DNA of 64,000 nucleotides from positions 3,686,777 through 3,750,776 of the forward strand of contig NZ_HG315671.1 in NCBI RefSeq assembly GCF_000723205.1, written 5' to 3'. Both the position numbers and the translations under genes were made by a program. Under the pieces are notes generated by a model. It saw only the letters and a list, made by a program, of their open reading frames with translations. It was not told where the DNA came from and did not search any database. Within the stretch, counting starts at the first letter, position 1, and each line of letters opens with the position of its first letter. This DNA comes from Formosa agariphila KMM 3901. Lineage in GTDB: Bacteria > Bacteroidota > Bacteroidia > Flavobacteriales > Flavobacteriaceae. This document shows positions 51,926 through 61,088 of this stretch, in pieces.

Positions 51926-52681
51926 TTAGTTAGTAATTACCTCGTATAAAATGGGTTTACTGGGCGTTGCATCATTTTCGAAAGGCGCAATTTGTAAATT
52001 CAGAAAATAGGTGCCGTCTTGCACAAAATTCTGAACATAAATTAACTCGGTAATTGTTGCATTTTTCCTCACCTTTCCTTGAGTATTCCAAAAGGCATGA
52101 TGCGCTAGCAATTCGCCATCATCCTTTTCTTTATCTAAACTTGGTAAATCTACCAACAAATGCTCAACCCCTTTTTCTCTTAAATATATGGCAGCATCTT
52201 CTAGTAAATACGGCGGATTGGTATGCGAATATTGCATAGTCAATTTATCTACAGTATTCGGGATGGTTCTAATAACTACTGCTTTTCGTTTTTTATTTCC
52301 TAAAGCAAACTGAAGTTGTTTTTTAGAAATTACCAAATCTTCTCCTAATTTCTCTACTGCCACAGTAATGACCTCTGCTAAGAAGAAAAACTGTTTTAAA
52401 TTTTCGTTAACCGAATTAAACTCTCGAGATACATACCCCACACATTCGGTGTGTGTACCATGCCCGTGTGGTGTAAATGAAACGGTGTTAAAATTAAACG
52501 CCGCACCATCGGAAACACGTGCTAAAAACCCTTCATCATCTTTAATTGGCTCTATTACTGGAGGCTCTACATAAAATGCCGAAACATTAGTACTAGACGC
52601 TCGTAAAGGAATAGAAATATCGATTGGTTTTGTTAAATCGATTTGATATTTTTTTGAATTTGTTTGAATGCTTGCAATCAT
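51926..52681 (-). CDS. Cyclase family protein (kynurenine formamidase-like)
   Basis: 251 residues, no signal. The family motif HGHGTHTE appears as PHGHGTHTECVGYV near 71-84, which supplies zinc ligands, and a final HAFWNTQGK block near 199. Related enzymes hydrolyse N-formylkynurenine or isatin. The substrate is not determined by sequence. It heads the small operon of four leftward genes and is 14 bases from hemW. Confidence 0.88.
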   Translation of the reverse strand: MIASIQTNSKKYQIDLTKPIDISIPLRASSTNVSAFYVEPPVIEPIKDDEGFLARVSDGAAFNFNTVSFTPHGHGTHTECVGYVSREFNSVNENLKQFFFLAEVITVAVEKLGEDLVISKKQLQFALGNKKRKAVVIRTIPNTVDKLTMQYSHTNPPYLLEDAAIYLREKGVEHLLVDLPSLDKEKDDGELLAHHAFWNTQGKVRKNATITELIYVQNFVQDGTYFLNLQIAPFENDATPSKPILYEVITN

Positions 52682-52695
52682 AATAAATACTACAT

Positions 52696-53862
52696 TTAAA
52701 TCTTAAAAAGGTGGGACGCAATGCCGTCGCTTAAAAATTTACCTTTTGTACTAACTTTAAGATTATCACCATCAATATACAACAATTCTTCTTTTAAATA
52801 TTTTTCTGATTGATTCAGTATATAAGATTTAAAATCGGAACCAAATACGGTCTCTACAGTTTGTAAAGACACGCCCCAAATGGTACGTAAACCCGTCATA
52901 ACGTATTCGTTATATTTATCGTTAAGTGATAAAATTTCTACTTCACTAGGCAATTCTTTAAATTGAATGGCCATAATATATTTTGAATTATTAGCAATGT
53001 TCCAACTGCGAGATTCTCCGTTAAAAGAATGTGCCGAAGGCCCAATACCAATATATTTTTTGCCTTTCCAATAGGCTGAATTGTTTATACTAAAATAACC
53101 TGATTTACCAAAATTCGATAATTCGTAATGCTGAAAATTAGCCGCTTTTAATTCGTCGATTAACATATGAAACTGAGTCTCTGCATGCACCTCATCGACA
53201 TCTTCAATCTTCCCTTTTTTTATTAATGATTCTAAGGCCGTTTTTGGCTCGACCGTTAGGGCGTAACTTGAAATATGCGGAATATTAAAATCTAAAACAG
53301 TTTGAATATTTTCTTGCCATTGCTCATGAGTTGCTCCTGGAATTCCGTAGATTAAATCGACCGAAATATTATCGAAATACTGAGTTGCCAAGTCTAAACA
53401 CTGCTTTGCTTCTGTAGCATTATGTGCGCGATTCATCAGTTTTAAATCAGTTTCAAAAAACGATTGTACGCCAATACTTAGACGGTTTATTTTACTTTTA
53501 GCTAGCTCTAATATTTTAGTTTCCGATAAATCGTCTGGATTGGCTTCTAAAGTAATTTCAGGATTTTCAATCACTTTATAATTTAAAAATACAGCGTTTA
53601 AAATCTGATTAATCTCTTCTAGAGACAGCAAACTAGGCGTTCCGCCTCCAAAATATATAGTAGCAACTGTATCGTTTTCAAATTCAGATTTTCGTAATTC
53701 CAGTTCTACAATTAAAGCATCAATTAACTCATCCTTCTTTTTTAAGGATGTAGAAAAATGAAAATCGCAATAAAAACATGCTTGTTTACAAAATGGAATG
53801 TGGATGTAAATGCCAACACCTTCAACTAATTCTGTACGATTAGAATCTGTATTTAGTATCAT
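52696..53862 (-). CDS. hemW: HemW-like radical SAM protein
   Basis: 388 residues. Radical SAM Cys motif PFCKQACFYCDFHF near 24-37 (the HemW form CxxxCxxC followed by DFxF), GGGTPSLL near 73-80, and the C-terminal HemW domain. HemW is a heme-handling chaperone, often mis-annotated as coproporphyrinogen oxidase. The start overlaps ruvC by 4 bases. Cytoplasmic. Confidence 0.92.
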   Translation of the reverse strand: MILNTDSNRTELVEGVGIYIHIPFCKQACFYCDFHFSTSLKKKDELIDALIVELELRKSEFENDTVATIYFGGGTPSLLSLEEINQILNAVFLNYKVIENPEITLEANPDDLSETKILELAKSKINRLSIGVQSFFETDLKLMNRAHNATEAKQCLDLATQYFDNISVDLIYGIPGATHEQWQENIQTVLDFNIPHISSYALTVEPKTALESLIKKGKIEDVDEVHAETQFHMLIDELKAANFQHYELSNFGKSGYFSINNSAYWKGKKYIGIGPSAHSFNGESRSWNIANNSKYIMAIQFKELPSEVEILSLNDKYNEYVMTGLRTIWGVSLQTVETVFGSDFKSYILNQSEKYLKEELLYIDGDNLKVSTKGKFLSDGIASHLFKI

Positions 53863-54452
53863 TTTTTAATGCTATTTATTCTCGTTTTCGAGACTTTAGG
53901 AGCGGTAACACGCTTCTCGTTTTGCTTTACAAAAGCATCCCAACCGGTATAGTTCTTCCCAACTTCTACACGACCTTCATTATAAAAATGACACACTGCT
54001 GCGGCAAGTCCATCGGTAGAATCGAGATTTTTAGGAAGTGATTTTAATCCTAATACACTTTGAAGCATTCTAGCAACCTGTTCTTTACTGGCATTACCAT
54101 TTCCGGTTATTGCCATCTTTATTTTCTTTGGCGAATATTCGGTAATTGGAACTTCGCGAGACAAACCTGCAGCCATGGCAACGCCTTGTGCACGCCCTAG
54201 TTTAAGCATACTTTGTACGTTCTTCCCGAAGAAAGGAGCTTCAATAGCTATTTCGTCTGGGTGATGCGTTTCGATAAGCTCGATAGTCCGCTCAAAAATG
54301 AGTTTAAGTTTTAAATAATGGTCATCGTATTTTTTTAAATCTAATTCATTTAATTGCAAAAAAGACATGGTTTTCCCCACAACTTTTATCAGTCCAAATC
54401 CCATAATTGTGGTTCCGGGGTCAATCCCTAAAATAATACGTTCTTTACTCAT
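53859..54452 (-). CDS. ruvC: Holliday junction resolvase RuvC
   Basis: 197 residues, about 15 longer than the usual core because of a C-terminal basic tail. Catalytic acids: Asp in GIDPGTT near 10-14, Glu in IAIEAPFFGKN near 70, and the Asp pair in LDSTDGLAAAVCH near 142-145. It cuts four-way DNA junctions with RuvAB. Overlaps neighbours by 4 bases and 1 base. Confidence 0.95.
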   Translation of the reverse strand: MSKERIILGIDPGTTIMGFGLIKVVGKTMSFLQLNELDLKKYDDHYLKLKLIFERTIELIETHHPDEIAIEAPFFGKNVQSMLKLGRAQGVAMAAGLSREVPITEYSPKKIKMAITGNGNASKEQVARMLQSVLGLKSLPKNLDSTDGLAAAVCHFYNEGRVEVGKNYTGWDAFVKQNEKRVTAPKVSKTRINSIKK

Positions 54453-55096
54453 TAATTACAATAATAACATCCGCTCAAAGATAGGGAAATGCCAACTGTA
54501 AAGGTAACGATACTGCCATTAAAAGCTCCTAATCCATCTGTAAAAGGTGTATACACATCTGGTTCTGTAAACCCATGAACATAAGAAACATCGAACAATA
54601 AACTTGTATTTCTATTTAAAGCATATACCGCATTTGTTCCAATAATAGCATTAAAATAATTTTGATCTACATTTTTTAACCCACCTAAAGGCCTTACAAA
54701 TGTATACCCAGGACCAGCATGAGCCAGAAGTTTAAAATCTGATTTATCTTTTATACCAACCAGTTTAGAATAATTGTATACCCCTTGAATATTTACGCGG
54801 GTATAATTAATTTTAAAGCTATCGTCTTCACCCTTTATACGATTAAACCCTAGATCTAATTTAGCACCAAGCTTTTCTGTAAACAGGTATTGAGCCCCTA
54901 AATTCACTGAAGGTATATTAAATCCTTTTCCCGAATACCCTTCGGAAAACCCACTGCTTAAGGCGTGATTACCACCAACACTAAATTCTAATCGCAGTAC
55001 ATCTTCATCTATTTGAGCAATCCCGTGGAAAGAAGTAAAGATTAATAAAATAACTAAGGCAGAAATGTATTTTTGTTTTTTTAATTTAGAAGACAT
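54452..55096 (-). CDS. Outer-membrane beta-barrel protein
   Basis: 214 residues, signal peptide to about 28 (GIAQ). The rest is eight or more alternating strands (LGAQYLFTEKLGAKLDLGFN, TSLLFDVSYVHG), an OmpX/OmpW-sized barrel, ending in a short Cys-containing tail. Function unknown. Shares one base with the ruvC start and is divergent from a membrane gene, 27 bases away. Confidence 0.75.
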   Translation of the reverse strand: MSSKLKKQKYISALVILLIFTSFHGIAQIDEDVLRLEFSVGGNHALSSGFSEGYSGKGFNIPSVNLGAQYLFTEKLGAKLDLGFNRIKGEDDSFKINYTRVNIQGVYNYSKLVGIKDKSDFKLLAHAGPGYTFVRPLGGLKNVDQNYFNAIIGTNAVYALNRNTSLLFDVSYVHGFTEPDVYTPFTDGLGAFNGSIVTFTVGISLSLSGCYYCN

Positions 55097-55123
55097 CTTA
55101 CAATAAAAGGTTTAATTTGCACT

Positions 55124-56086
55124 ATGTACGCCAAGGCACTTACTTATAAATCGCATTCAGTTTTAATTTATCTGGTTAAGATAAGTATAATTGCCTTTAG
55201 TTTCTATTTTATCTATTCTAAACTAGCTGATAACGATGAGTTATCCTTCTCCCAATTTTGGACTATTTTAAATTCTGAAACAGGTTTCTCTTTACAATCC
55301 CTGCTACTTATTACGGTATTATCTTGTTTAAATTGGTTTTTTGAAATTTTAAAATGGAAGTATTTAGTAAGTACTTTTAAACGGATTTCTTTAAAACGCG
55401 CTACCGAACAAACTTTAGGCGCACATACGGCTTCTCTTTTTACGCCTAACCGTATTGGAGATTATGGTGCGAAGGCCTTATATTTCCCTTCCAATCTTAG
55501 AGCGAAAATAATGGGATTAAACGGACTTGGAAACTTCGCTCAAATGTGTGTCACCACCTTTTTTGGAAGTTTGGGTTTACTATTTTTTAGCAGTACATTT
55601 CCTATACATTTCGATTATAAAACACTGCATTGGTCACAATATTTAATTTTCGGACTCTTAGTAACAGCTCTAATAGTACTAGCAAAAACCTATTTAAAAC
55701 CAGAAACATGGCTCTTAAAAATTAAACGCTTTTTATCGGCTATTTCTCTTAGTTTACTGATGAAAACACTTTTATTTTCTACCCTAAGATATTTTATTTT
55801 TTCATTTCAATTTTACCTATTACTGCAATTATTTCAAGTAGATTTAAGTTATCTAAACACCATGATGGCCCTGTCCAGCATGTATCTTTTAGCTTCAATT
55901 CTCCCAAGTGTTTTTGTTTTTGATGTGATTTTAAAAGGTAGTATTGCAGTGTATTTATTTTCGTTTTTCGACATTAATGGAACTATTATATTAAGTTGCA
56001 TTACACTTATGTGGATTTTAAACGTGGTTTTACCAAGTTTTTTTGGAAGTTATTTTGTTATGCGTTTTAAACTTCCAAAATCTTAA
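55124..56086 (+). CDS. Flippase-like membrane protein (UPF0104/LPG synthase TM-like)
   Basis: 320 residues with about eight membrane segments. LGAHTASLFTPNRIGDYGAKALYFP near 95-118 is the conserved block of this family (split here in two lines of thought: TPNRIGDYG is the core). These proteins move lipids or lipid-linked sugars across membranes. The glycosyltransferase gene starts 4 bases later, so they likely act in one surface glycolipid pathway. Confidence 0.8.
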   Translation: MYAKALTYKSHSVLIYLVKISIIAFSFYFIYSKLADNDELSFSQFWTILNSETGFSLQSLLLITVLSCLNWFFEILKWKYLVSTFKRISLKRATEQTLGAHTASLFTPNRIGDYGAKALYFPSNLRAKIMGLNGLGNFAQMCVTTFFGSLGLLFFSSTFPIHFDYKTLHWSQYLIFGLLVTALIVLAKTYLKPETWLLKIKRFLSAISLSLLMKTLLFSTLRYFIFSFQFYLLLQLFQVDLSYLNTMMALSSMYLLASILPSVFVFDVILKGSIAVYLFSFFDINGTIILSCITLMWILNVVLPSFFGSYFVMRFKLPKS

Positions 56087-56089
56087 CAT

Positions 56090-57220
56090 ATGATAATTTT
56101 TAGTCTAATCACATTAACATTATACACCTTTTTAATTGGGAGTTTGTATTGGGGATTTACAAAAGTTAAGACGTTTAAACCTCATACGCATTCTAATGAA
56201 ACCAGTTTCTCTATTGTTATCCCCTTTAGGAATGAAGCCAAACATTTACCTGAATTATTACAATCTATTTCTGAATTAGATTACTCTAAAAATCATTTTG
56301 AAATTATTCTTATAAATGATGGGTCTGAAGATATTTCCGAAAGTATTGTTAACCATTTTACACAAACACATCGTGAGTTACAAATTACATTACTCCAAAA
56401 TAAACGCCACTCTAACTCGCCTAAAAAAGACGCAATTAGCTTAGCGATTTCTCATGCTCAATTCAGCTGGATATTAACTACCGATGCCGATTGTGTACTG
56501 CCTAAAACGTGGCTAAACACCTTTAATGCTTTTATTCAAGGGCATCCGGATTGTCAATTAATCGTGGCTCCTGTTACCTATTTTACAACGTCTAAATTTT
56601 TAACTATTTTTCAGTGGTTTGATGTAATGAGTTTACAGGGAGCAACTGTTGGTGGATTCGGCATCAACACACCTTTTCTATGTAATGGTGCTAATTTGGG
56701 GTACACAAAACAAGGTTTTTACAAGGTAAACGGATTTGCAGAAAATGATTCTATTGCAAGCGGTGACGATATTTTTTTACTTGAAAAAATCAGTAAAGCG
56801 CAACCTGAAAGCGTTAAGTATTTAAAATCGATTGATGCCGTAATTTACACGCATGCGCAACCTACATTAGGCGATTTAATTAGTCAGCGTAAACGTTGGG
56901 CATCTAAAACAAAAGCCTATAAAAATACATTTAGTCAGATTACAGGGCTCTTGGTTTTAAGCATGAATGCTTTATGGATTTGCTTATTTATATTTATGTG
57001 TTTTGAAGATTTTTCACCTATATATTTTACAATTATTTGCCTCGTAAAATTTCATATCGACTTTATGCTTATCTATAAAAGCGCGGTATTTTTTAATCAG
57101 AAAAAACATTTAAAATGGTATCCAGTAGTTGCTATTTTATATCCTATATTTTGCTCGTATGTAGCAGTTGCATCGCTATTTACATCGTACACTTGGAAAG
57201 ACAGACAGTTTGCGAAATAA
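56090..57220 (+). CDS. Membrane glycosyltransferase family 2
   Basis: 376 residues. N-terminal membrane segment (about 2-22), GT2 catalytic domain (about 43-275): VIPFRNEAKHLP, NDGSED, the TTDADCVLP block for metal and sugar nucleotide, and QRKRWASK as the QxxRW motif. Three membrane segments follow. It adds sugars to a lipid or polysaccharide. Linked to the flippase-like gene just upstream. Confidence 0.9.
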   Translation: MIIFSLITLTLYTFLIGSLYWGFTKVKTFKPHTHSNETSFSIVIPFRNEAKHLPELLQSISELDYSKNHFEIILINDGSEDISESIVNHFTQTHRELQITLLQNKRHSNSPKKDAISLAISHAQFSWILTTDADCVLPKTWLNTFNAFIQGHPDCQLIVAPVTYFTTSKFLTIFQWFDVMSLQGATVGGFGINTPFLCNGANLGYTKQGFYKVNGFAENDSIASGDDIFLLEKISKAQPESVKYLKSIDAVIYTHAQPTLGDLISQRKRWASKTKAYKNTFSQITGLLVLSMNALWICLFIFMCFEDFSPIYFTIICLVKFHIDFMLIYKSAVFFNQKKHLKWYPVVAILYPIFCSYVAVASLFTSYTWKDRQFAK

Positions 57221-57225
57221 CTCGA

Positions 57226-57702
57226 CTAATTCACTTTTATAATAATTGGAAGCGTAAATTCTGAATTCACTTTTTGTCCGCGTTTTATAGCGGGCTCGAT
57301 AGCTGGCAAACTATCCAAACTAGAGGTGACTAAAAATTTAATATTCGGAATTTCGGCTTGAGTAAGAGAGTCAACTTTAAAGTTTAGCAGACTTAACTCA
57401 CCGGAATCTGAAATTTTAAACTGAATAAGCAACGTATCTAACACATCGCGGTTTACAATAATTCGCTCAGCTTCTAATCGATTTAAAATAGTAGTAGCTA
57501 ATGTTTGCTCGAAACATAGTTTACGGTCTTGCTGCGATCCTGATGTTTGGCAAGAAATAAAGGTAGGATATTCGTCGATTTCATTCCATTTAAACGATTG
57601 TAATTCTTCATTTAAAATGGCTTCGGTAGATGTTTTTTTCACCTTTAAATCGTCGCAAGCGCAGACTAATAGTAATGCAAGTATAAATACGAAATGCTTC
57701 AT
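57226..57702 (-). CDS. Lipoprotein with TonB-like C-terminal domain
   Basis: 158 residues. Lipoprotein signal, LLVCAC with Cys16. The remaining 140 residues resemble the TonB C-terminal-type module of the proteins at 42560 and 57860: a Pro-Thr-Phe-Ile-Ser-Cys segment, a second Cys 12-13 residues later (KLCFEQ), then strands and a final IKRGQKVNSEFTLPIIIKV like the PGEQKG...YSLPI end. Function unknown. The gene is convergent with the glycosyltransferase, 5 bases apart. Confidence 0.6.
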   Translation of the reverse strand: MKHFVFILALLLVCACDDLKVKKTSTEAILNEELQSFKWNEIDEYPTFISCQTSGSQQDRKLCFEQTLATTILNRLEAERIIVNRDVLDTLLIQFKISDSGELSLLNFKVDSLTQAEIPNIKFLVTSSLDSLPAIEPAIKRGQKVNSEFTLPIIIKVN

Positions 57703-57807
57703 AGTTTAAGATGAAAATCGAAAATACAATATTTTTAGTATTTAACACTTTTTCCGAACCAATTCTTAAATTAAATTGATTAAAGTCGATTCTATTTCCC
57801 TTAAAAC

Positions 57808-57840
57808 AAAAAAACCGAAGTGATTAGCTTCAGTTTTGTT
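57808..57840 (-). terminator. Terminator after the BlaR1-like gene
   Basis: On the minus strand AACTGAAG faces CTTCGGTT around a 7-base loop with one mismatch, then a T-run. Confidence 0.65.
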
Positions 57841-57859
57841 CGATATAATCTTAAAATGA

Positions 57860-59224
57860 CTACTCTTTAATTTCAAACACTATTGGTAAAGAATATGGTA
57901 CAGTAACAGCTATTCCCTTTTGTTCTCCTGGTATCATTTTAGGTAATTCATTAATTACTCGAATAGCCTCCTCTTCTAATTTAGGGTGAGGCGCTCTTGC
58001 CCTTACACCTGTAATGTTTCCACTTTTGTCAATTTTAAACAATACATTAATGCGTTGTCTTCCTGAAAGTCCTAATGTTGTTGCTAAATCTATATTATAA
58101 TTTTGCCCTACAAATTTAGAAATTTCACCAGAAAAGCAACCTTTTTGTTCCGCCGCAGGTAAATCTTCGCATCCTGGAAATATAGGTACTTGCTCTACAA
58201 CGCTATAAGGCACTTCTATATCATCATCTATTACAGAATCCTCTTCTATTATTTTAATTTTTACATTCGGATTTTCCTCCATAATCTTATCTATTTTTTC
58301 CTGAATCTTATCTTTACTTGTTTGAATTTCGGTAGATTCAGAATTGTCAGCCTCTTTATCACAAGACGTATACAATAGCATTGCAAAAACCATAGGAATA
58401 AGCATGGCATACTTTAATAAATGAATTTGTTTTGATTTCGATTTTGTTAACATAATGATTCGTTTTTTGATTAATGATTGTTTAAAAAATGGATTGATGA
58501 ATGAAATATGATTGACATCGAAAACTTGACTTAACAAGTTCTGATAGTAGGTCACTTTATCTTGTTGTTTCACAACTAAAGCATCGGCAATATATTCGTG
58601 AAGTGTAACCATTCTGTTTTGGTACATATACACTAACGGATTAAACCAAAATAGGATTCGAAGAAGTTCGAAAAACAATAAATCGGCACTGTGTTTCTGA
58701 CTTTTATGAACACATTCGTGAGCCAAAATAGTTTGATAATTTTTAGGATTTATGGCATCGCCTAAAAAGACATAATTAAAAAATGAAAATGCTGCAGAAC
58801 TGTTTTTTAAGGTGATAATAGTAAGTCCGCTTGCAGTATTCTTTTCACTTATGTTGATTGTTTTAAAGAGCTTAAACATTTTGAAAATAAATATAAAAGC
58901 GGACACATAAATACCAACATATAATATGAATTCCCACGACCAAAACGAACTGCTATTTTTAAGGTAAACCGTCGGTAATAACTGTGTCTGTACAGTTGAT
59001 GCATCTGGATTTAAGATTACGGCTGGCAATTGCACAATATAGTTTTGAGGCAAAACATTTCTAAAAGCTTCAATTTTAATTAAAGGCAATACTAATGAAG
59101 CAATTGGTGTAAATAATAAGTAGAACCGGTTCCAATTAAAGAAGGTTTCACGTTTTAAAAATAAATCGTACACCATTAAAAAAAACAACTGGAACGCTAT
59201 GGTTTGTAGGATGTAGTGTAACAT
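57860..59224 (-). CDS. BlaR1-type M56 peptidase with TonB-like domain
   Basis: 454 residues. Membrane segments at about 5-22, 35-52, 94-112, 265-285. The zinc peptidase motif is HECVH near 167-171, with the family-typical FWFNPLVYMY block near 190. The C-terminal module (about 345-453) has VPIFPGCEDLPAAEQKGC and ends SLPIVFEI, resembling a TonB C-terminal domain, where BlaR1 would have a penicillin sensor. The partner BlaI-like repressor gene is 2 bases upstream, so this is a sensor-protease and repressor pair of unknown signal. Confidence 0.9.
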   Translation of the reverse strand: MLHYILQTIAFQLFFLMVYDLFLKRETFFNWNRFYLLFTPIASLVLPLIKIEAFRNVLPQNYIVQLPAVILNPDASTVQTQLLPTVYLKNSSSFWSWEFILYVGIYVSAFIFIFKMFKLFKTINISEKNTASGLTIITLKNSSAAFSFFNYVFLGDAINPKNYQTILAHECVHKSQKHSADLLFFELLRILFWFNPLVYMYQNRMVTLHEYIADALVVKQQDKVTYYQNLLSQVFDVNHISFINPFFKQSLIKKRIIMLTKSKSKQIHLLKYAMLIPMVFAMLLYTSCDKEADNSESTEIQTSKDKIQEKIDKIMEENPNVKIKIIEEDSVIDDDIEVPYSVVEQVPIFPGCEDLPAAEQKGCFSGEISKFVGQNYNIDLATTLGLSGRQRINVLFKIDKSGNITGVRARAPHPKLEEEAIRVINELPKMIPGEQKGIAVTVPYSLPIVFEIKE

Positions 59225-59226
59225 AA

Positions 59227-59586
59227 TTATTTATTTTTTTCAATTTCCTTCATCATGGCTTCCAAATCATTTAAACTCACATCGTTTTTCTTCACGAAAA
59301 ATGAGACTAAACTTTTAAACGACCCTTGAAAATAATTATCTACCAACGTGTTTAACGATTGGTTACTATAGTCTTGTTTAGAGACTAACGGAAAATAAAT
59401 ATGTCCCTTACCCTGCTTTTCATAATCTACAAAGCCTTTACTTTCTAAAATACGTACTATGGTAGATATTGTATTGTAAGCTGGTTTTGGTTCTGGTAAT
59501 TCTTCAATTATAGCTTTTACATTGCCTTGTTCTAACTGCCAAAGCACTTGCATAATTTCTTCTTCTGCTTTTGTTAACGCCTTCAT
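59227..59586 (-). CDS. BlaI/MecI/CopY family repressor
   Basis: 119 residues. N-terminal winged helix (about 1-75): LTKAEEEIMQVLWQLEQGNVK, YNTISTIVRILESKGFVDYEK. The C-terminal part dimerises and includes the region cut by BlaR1-like proteases. Three operator-like palindromes lie directly upstream at 59589-59656, so it should repress its own operon until the M56 peptidase inactivates it. Confidence 0.93.
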   Translation of the reverse strand: MKALTKAEEEIMQVLWQLEQGNVKAIIEELPEPKPAYNTISTIVRILESKGFVDYEKQGKGHIYFPLVSKQDYSNQSLNTLVDNYFQGSFKSLVSFFVKKNDVSLNDLEAMMKEIEKNK

Positions 59587-59588
59587 TT

Positions 59589-59656
59589 AACTAAGTTTTT
59601 AGTTTAACCTTGAAACAAATATAACTAAATATTTAGTTTGAACTAATTTTTTAGTT
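59589..59656. promoter_or_regulatory. Three operator palindromes for the BlaI-like repressor
   Basis: AACTAA-NNNN-TTAGTT occurs three times, each 16 bases: 59589-59604 (spacer GTTT), 59623-59638 (ATAT, fully palindromic) and 59641-59656 (TTTT). The first begins 3 bases upstream of the repressor ATG. The gap also serves the divergent gene at 59709. Confidence 0.8.
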
Positions 59657-59708
59657 ACAAAAACAATAAATTAAATATGTAACTTCGCTAAAACTTAAAA
59701 TATTACAA

Positions 59709-60212
59709 ATGGATATCTTACTTATTATACTCGGTTTTATATGTATGATTGTTGGGCTTTTGGGTAGTTTTTTACCCGTATTACCGGGGCCTCCAATATC
59801 TTGGGTAGGTTTGTTATTGTTGTACTTAACCAAAACCATTCCCAACGATTGGACCTTTTTAGGGATTACTTTACTTATAGCAATTGTAATTGTAATTTTA
59901 GATTACGCCATTCCAGCCATGGGGACCAAGAAATTTGGAGGTAGTAAATATGGTGTAATTGGTACGACTATTGGACTTGTGGTTTCTATGATTTTTCCTG
60001 TTTTAGGATTTCTCGGAATTATAATTTGGCCTTTCGTTGGTGCCTTTATTGGAGAAATGATGTATAAAGCCAATCATAAAACAGCTGCAAAAGCTGCTTT
60101 TGGTTCTTTTTTAGGTTTTGTAACAGGTACGCTTTTAAAATTTATAATTGCCGTGGTATACTTCGGATTATTTATTCGTTTGTTTTGGCAGTATAAGGAA
60201 GGATTTATATAA
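59709..60212 (+). CDS. DUF456 family membrane protein
   Basis: 167 residues. Four or five membrane segments; LPGPPISWVGLLLLYL near 26-41 and KFGGSKYGVIGTTIGLVVSM near 75-94 are typical of DUF456. Gly-rich helices recall membrane oligomers. Function unknown. Divergent from the BlaI-like gene, so it may share the three operators. A terminator follows its stop. Confidence 0.9.
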   Translation: MDILLIILGFICMIVGLLGSFLPVLPGPPISWVGLLLLYLTKTIPNDWTFLGITLLIAIVIVILDYAIPAMGTKKFGGSKYGVIGTTIGLVVSMIFPVLGFLGIIIWPFVGAFIGEMMYKANHKTAAKAAFGSFLGFVTGTLLKFIIAVVYFGLFIRLFWQYKEGFI

Positions 60213-60220
60213 CATAAAAA

Positions 60221-60248
60221 AAGCCTTATAATGAGGGTTATAAGGCTT
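60221..60248 (+). terminator. Terminator after the DUF456 gene
   Basis: AAGCCTTATAA (60221-60231) and TTATAAGGCTT (60238-60248), perfect 11-base arms with a 6-base loop. The 150 bases to 60400 hold no gene. Confidence 0.8.
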
Positions 60249-60400
60249 GATACTAATTTTGCTATTATCAACAATTAATTTCTTTTGGAATATTTCCTAA
60301 CAAGTTGATACCTATTTATCAAAGATAAGGAGTCTTTTTAAGTTTTTATTGCGGGAAAACCGTACTTTTTGCACTTTTTTTAAAGTATTTAGCAATTTCT

Positions 60401-61075
60401 TTAAATAAATCCTAAATTCTTAGCTTCAATAATTAAAGATTCGTCTTGCCCATCTTCAATACCGAATAATAACTTTAATTGCTTTTTACGTTTTTCGACA
60501 CCACTTAAAGATAAATCGATATGCTCTGCAAGGTTTTTAGTTTTAACACCTTGAGATAGTAAATATAGAATTCGACGATTTTTATCGTCTAAATAAATAT
60601 CACTAATTATAGTTTGCTTTAAGTACTTACTTACAGTTCCGCTGTAAAATGGCGGATTATTTAAGATGGCCTGAAATGCACTTGCTAATTCTCTGGATGT
60701 TAAGTCGCTTTTAATTAGGAAACCTTCTGGCTTTAACTCTTCAACAATATTATGAATACGATACGTTTCGTTAAACATAGTAAGAATTACAATCTTGGCT
60801 TCTGGTAAAATTTTTCTTGCATATCTAGCAAGGTCTTGGCCGCTGGTAAATTTTCCATCTGATGATGGTGGTATTTTTATATCAATAAATAAAACATCGA
60901 AATGCTCTCCTCTACTAATGCTACGATGCATGGCCGTAATCGACTCATCGCAATTATTAGCGGTTTGCATAATTAGTTCTTGATTTGGTTTTTTAGTAGA
61001 TAACAATGTATTTTGATAGCCTTCAATAATCATTGGATGATCGTCGGTCATTAAAATTCTAATAGTCTCTTTCAT
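60401..61075 (-). CDS. LuxR/NarL-type response regulator
   Basis: 224 residues. Receiver domain (about 1-130) with acidic pocket DDHP near 11-14 and phospho-acceptor Asp in VLFIDIKIP near 61-63. A helix-turn-helix is at about 160-215 (ILYLLSQGVKTKNLAEHIDLSLSGVEKRKK, weakly LuxR-like). It is switched by the histidine kinase encoded 13 bases upstream on the same strand and then binds DNA. Complete. Confidence 0.93.
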   Translation of the reverse strand: MKETIRILMTDDHPMIIEGYQNTLLSTKKPNQELIMQTANNCDESITAMHRSISRGEHFDVLFIDIKIPPSSDGKFTSGQDLARYARKILPEAKIVILTMFNETYRIHNIVEELKPEGFLIKSDLTSRELASAFQAILNNPPFYSGTVSKYLKQTIISDIYLDDKNRRILYLLSQGVKTKNLAEHIDLSLSGVEKRKKQLKLLFGIEDGQDESLIIEAKNLGFI

Positions 61076-61088
61076 TTATTATCTTTAT

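Noticed and set aside
60795..60983. Rightward frame opposite the response regulator
   Set aside because: Antisense shadow without features.
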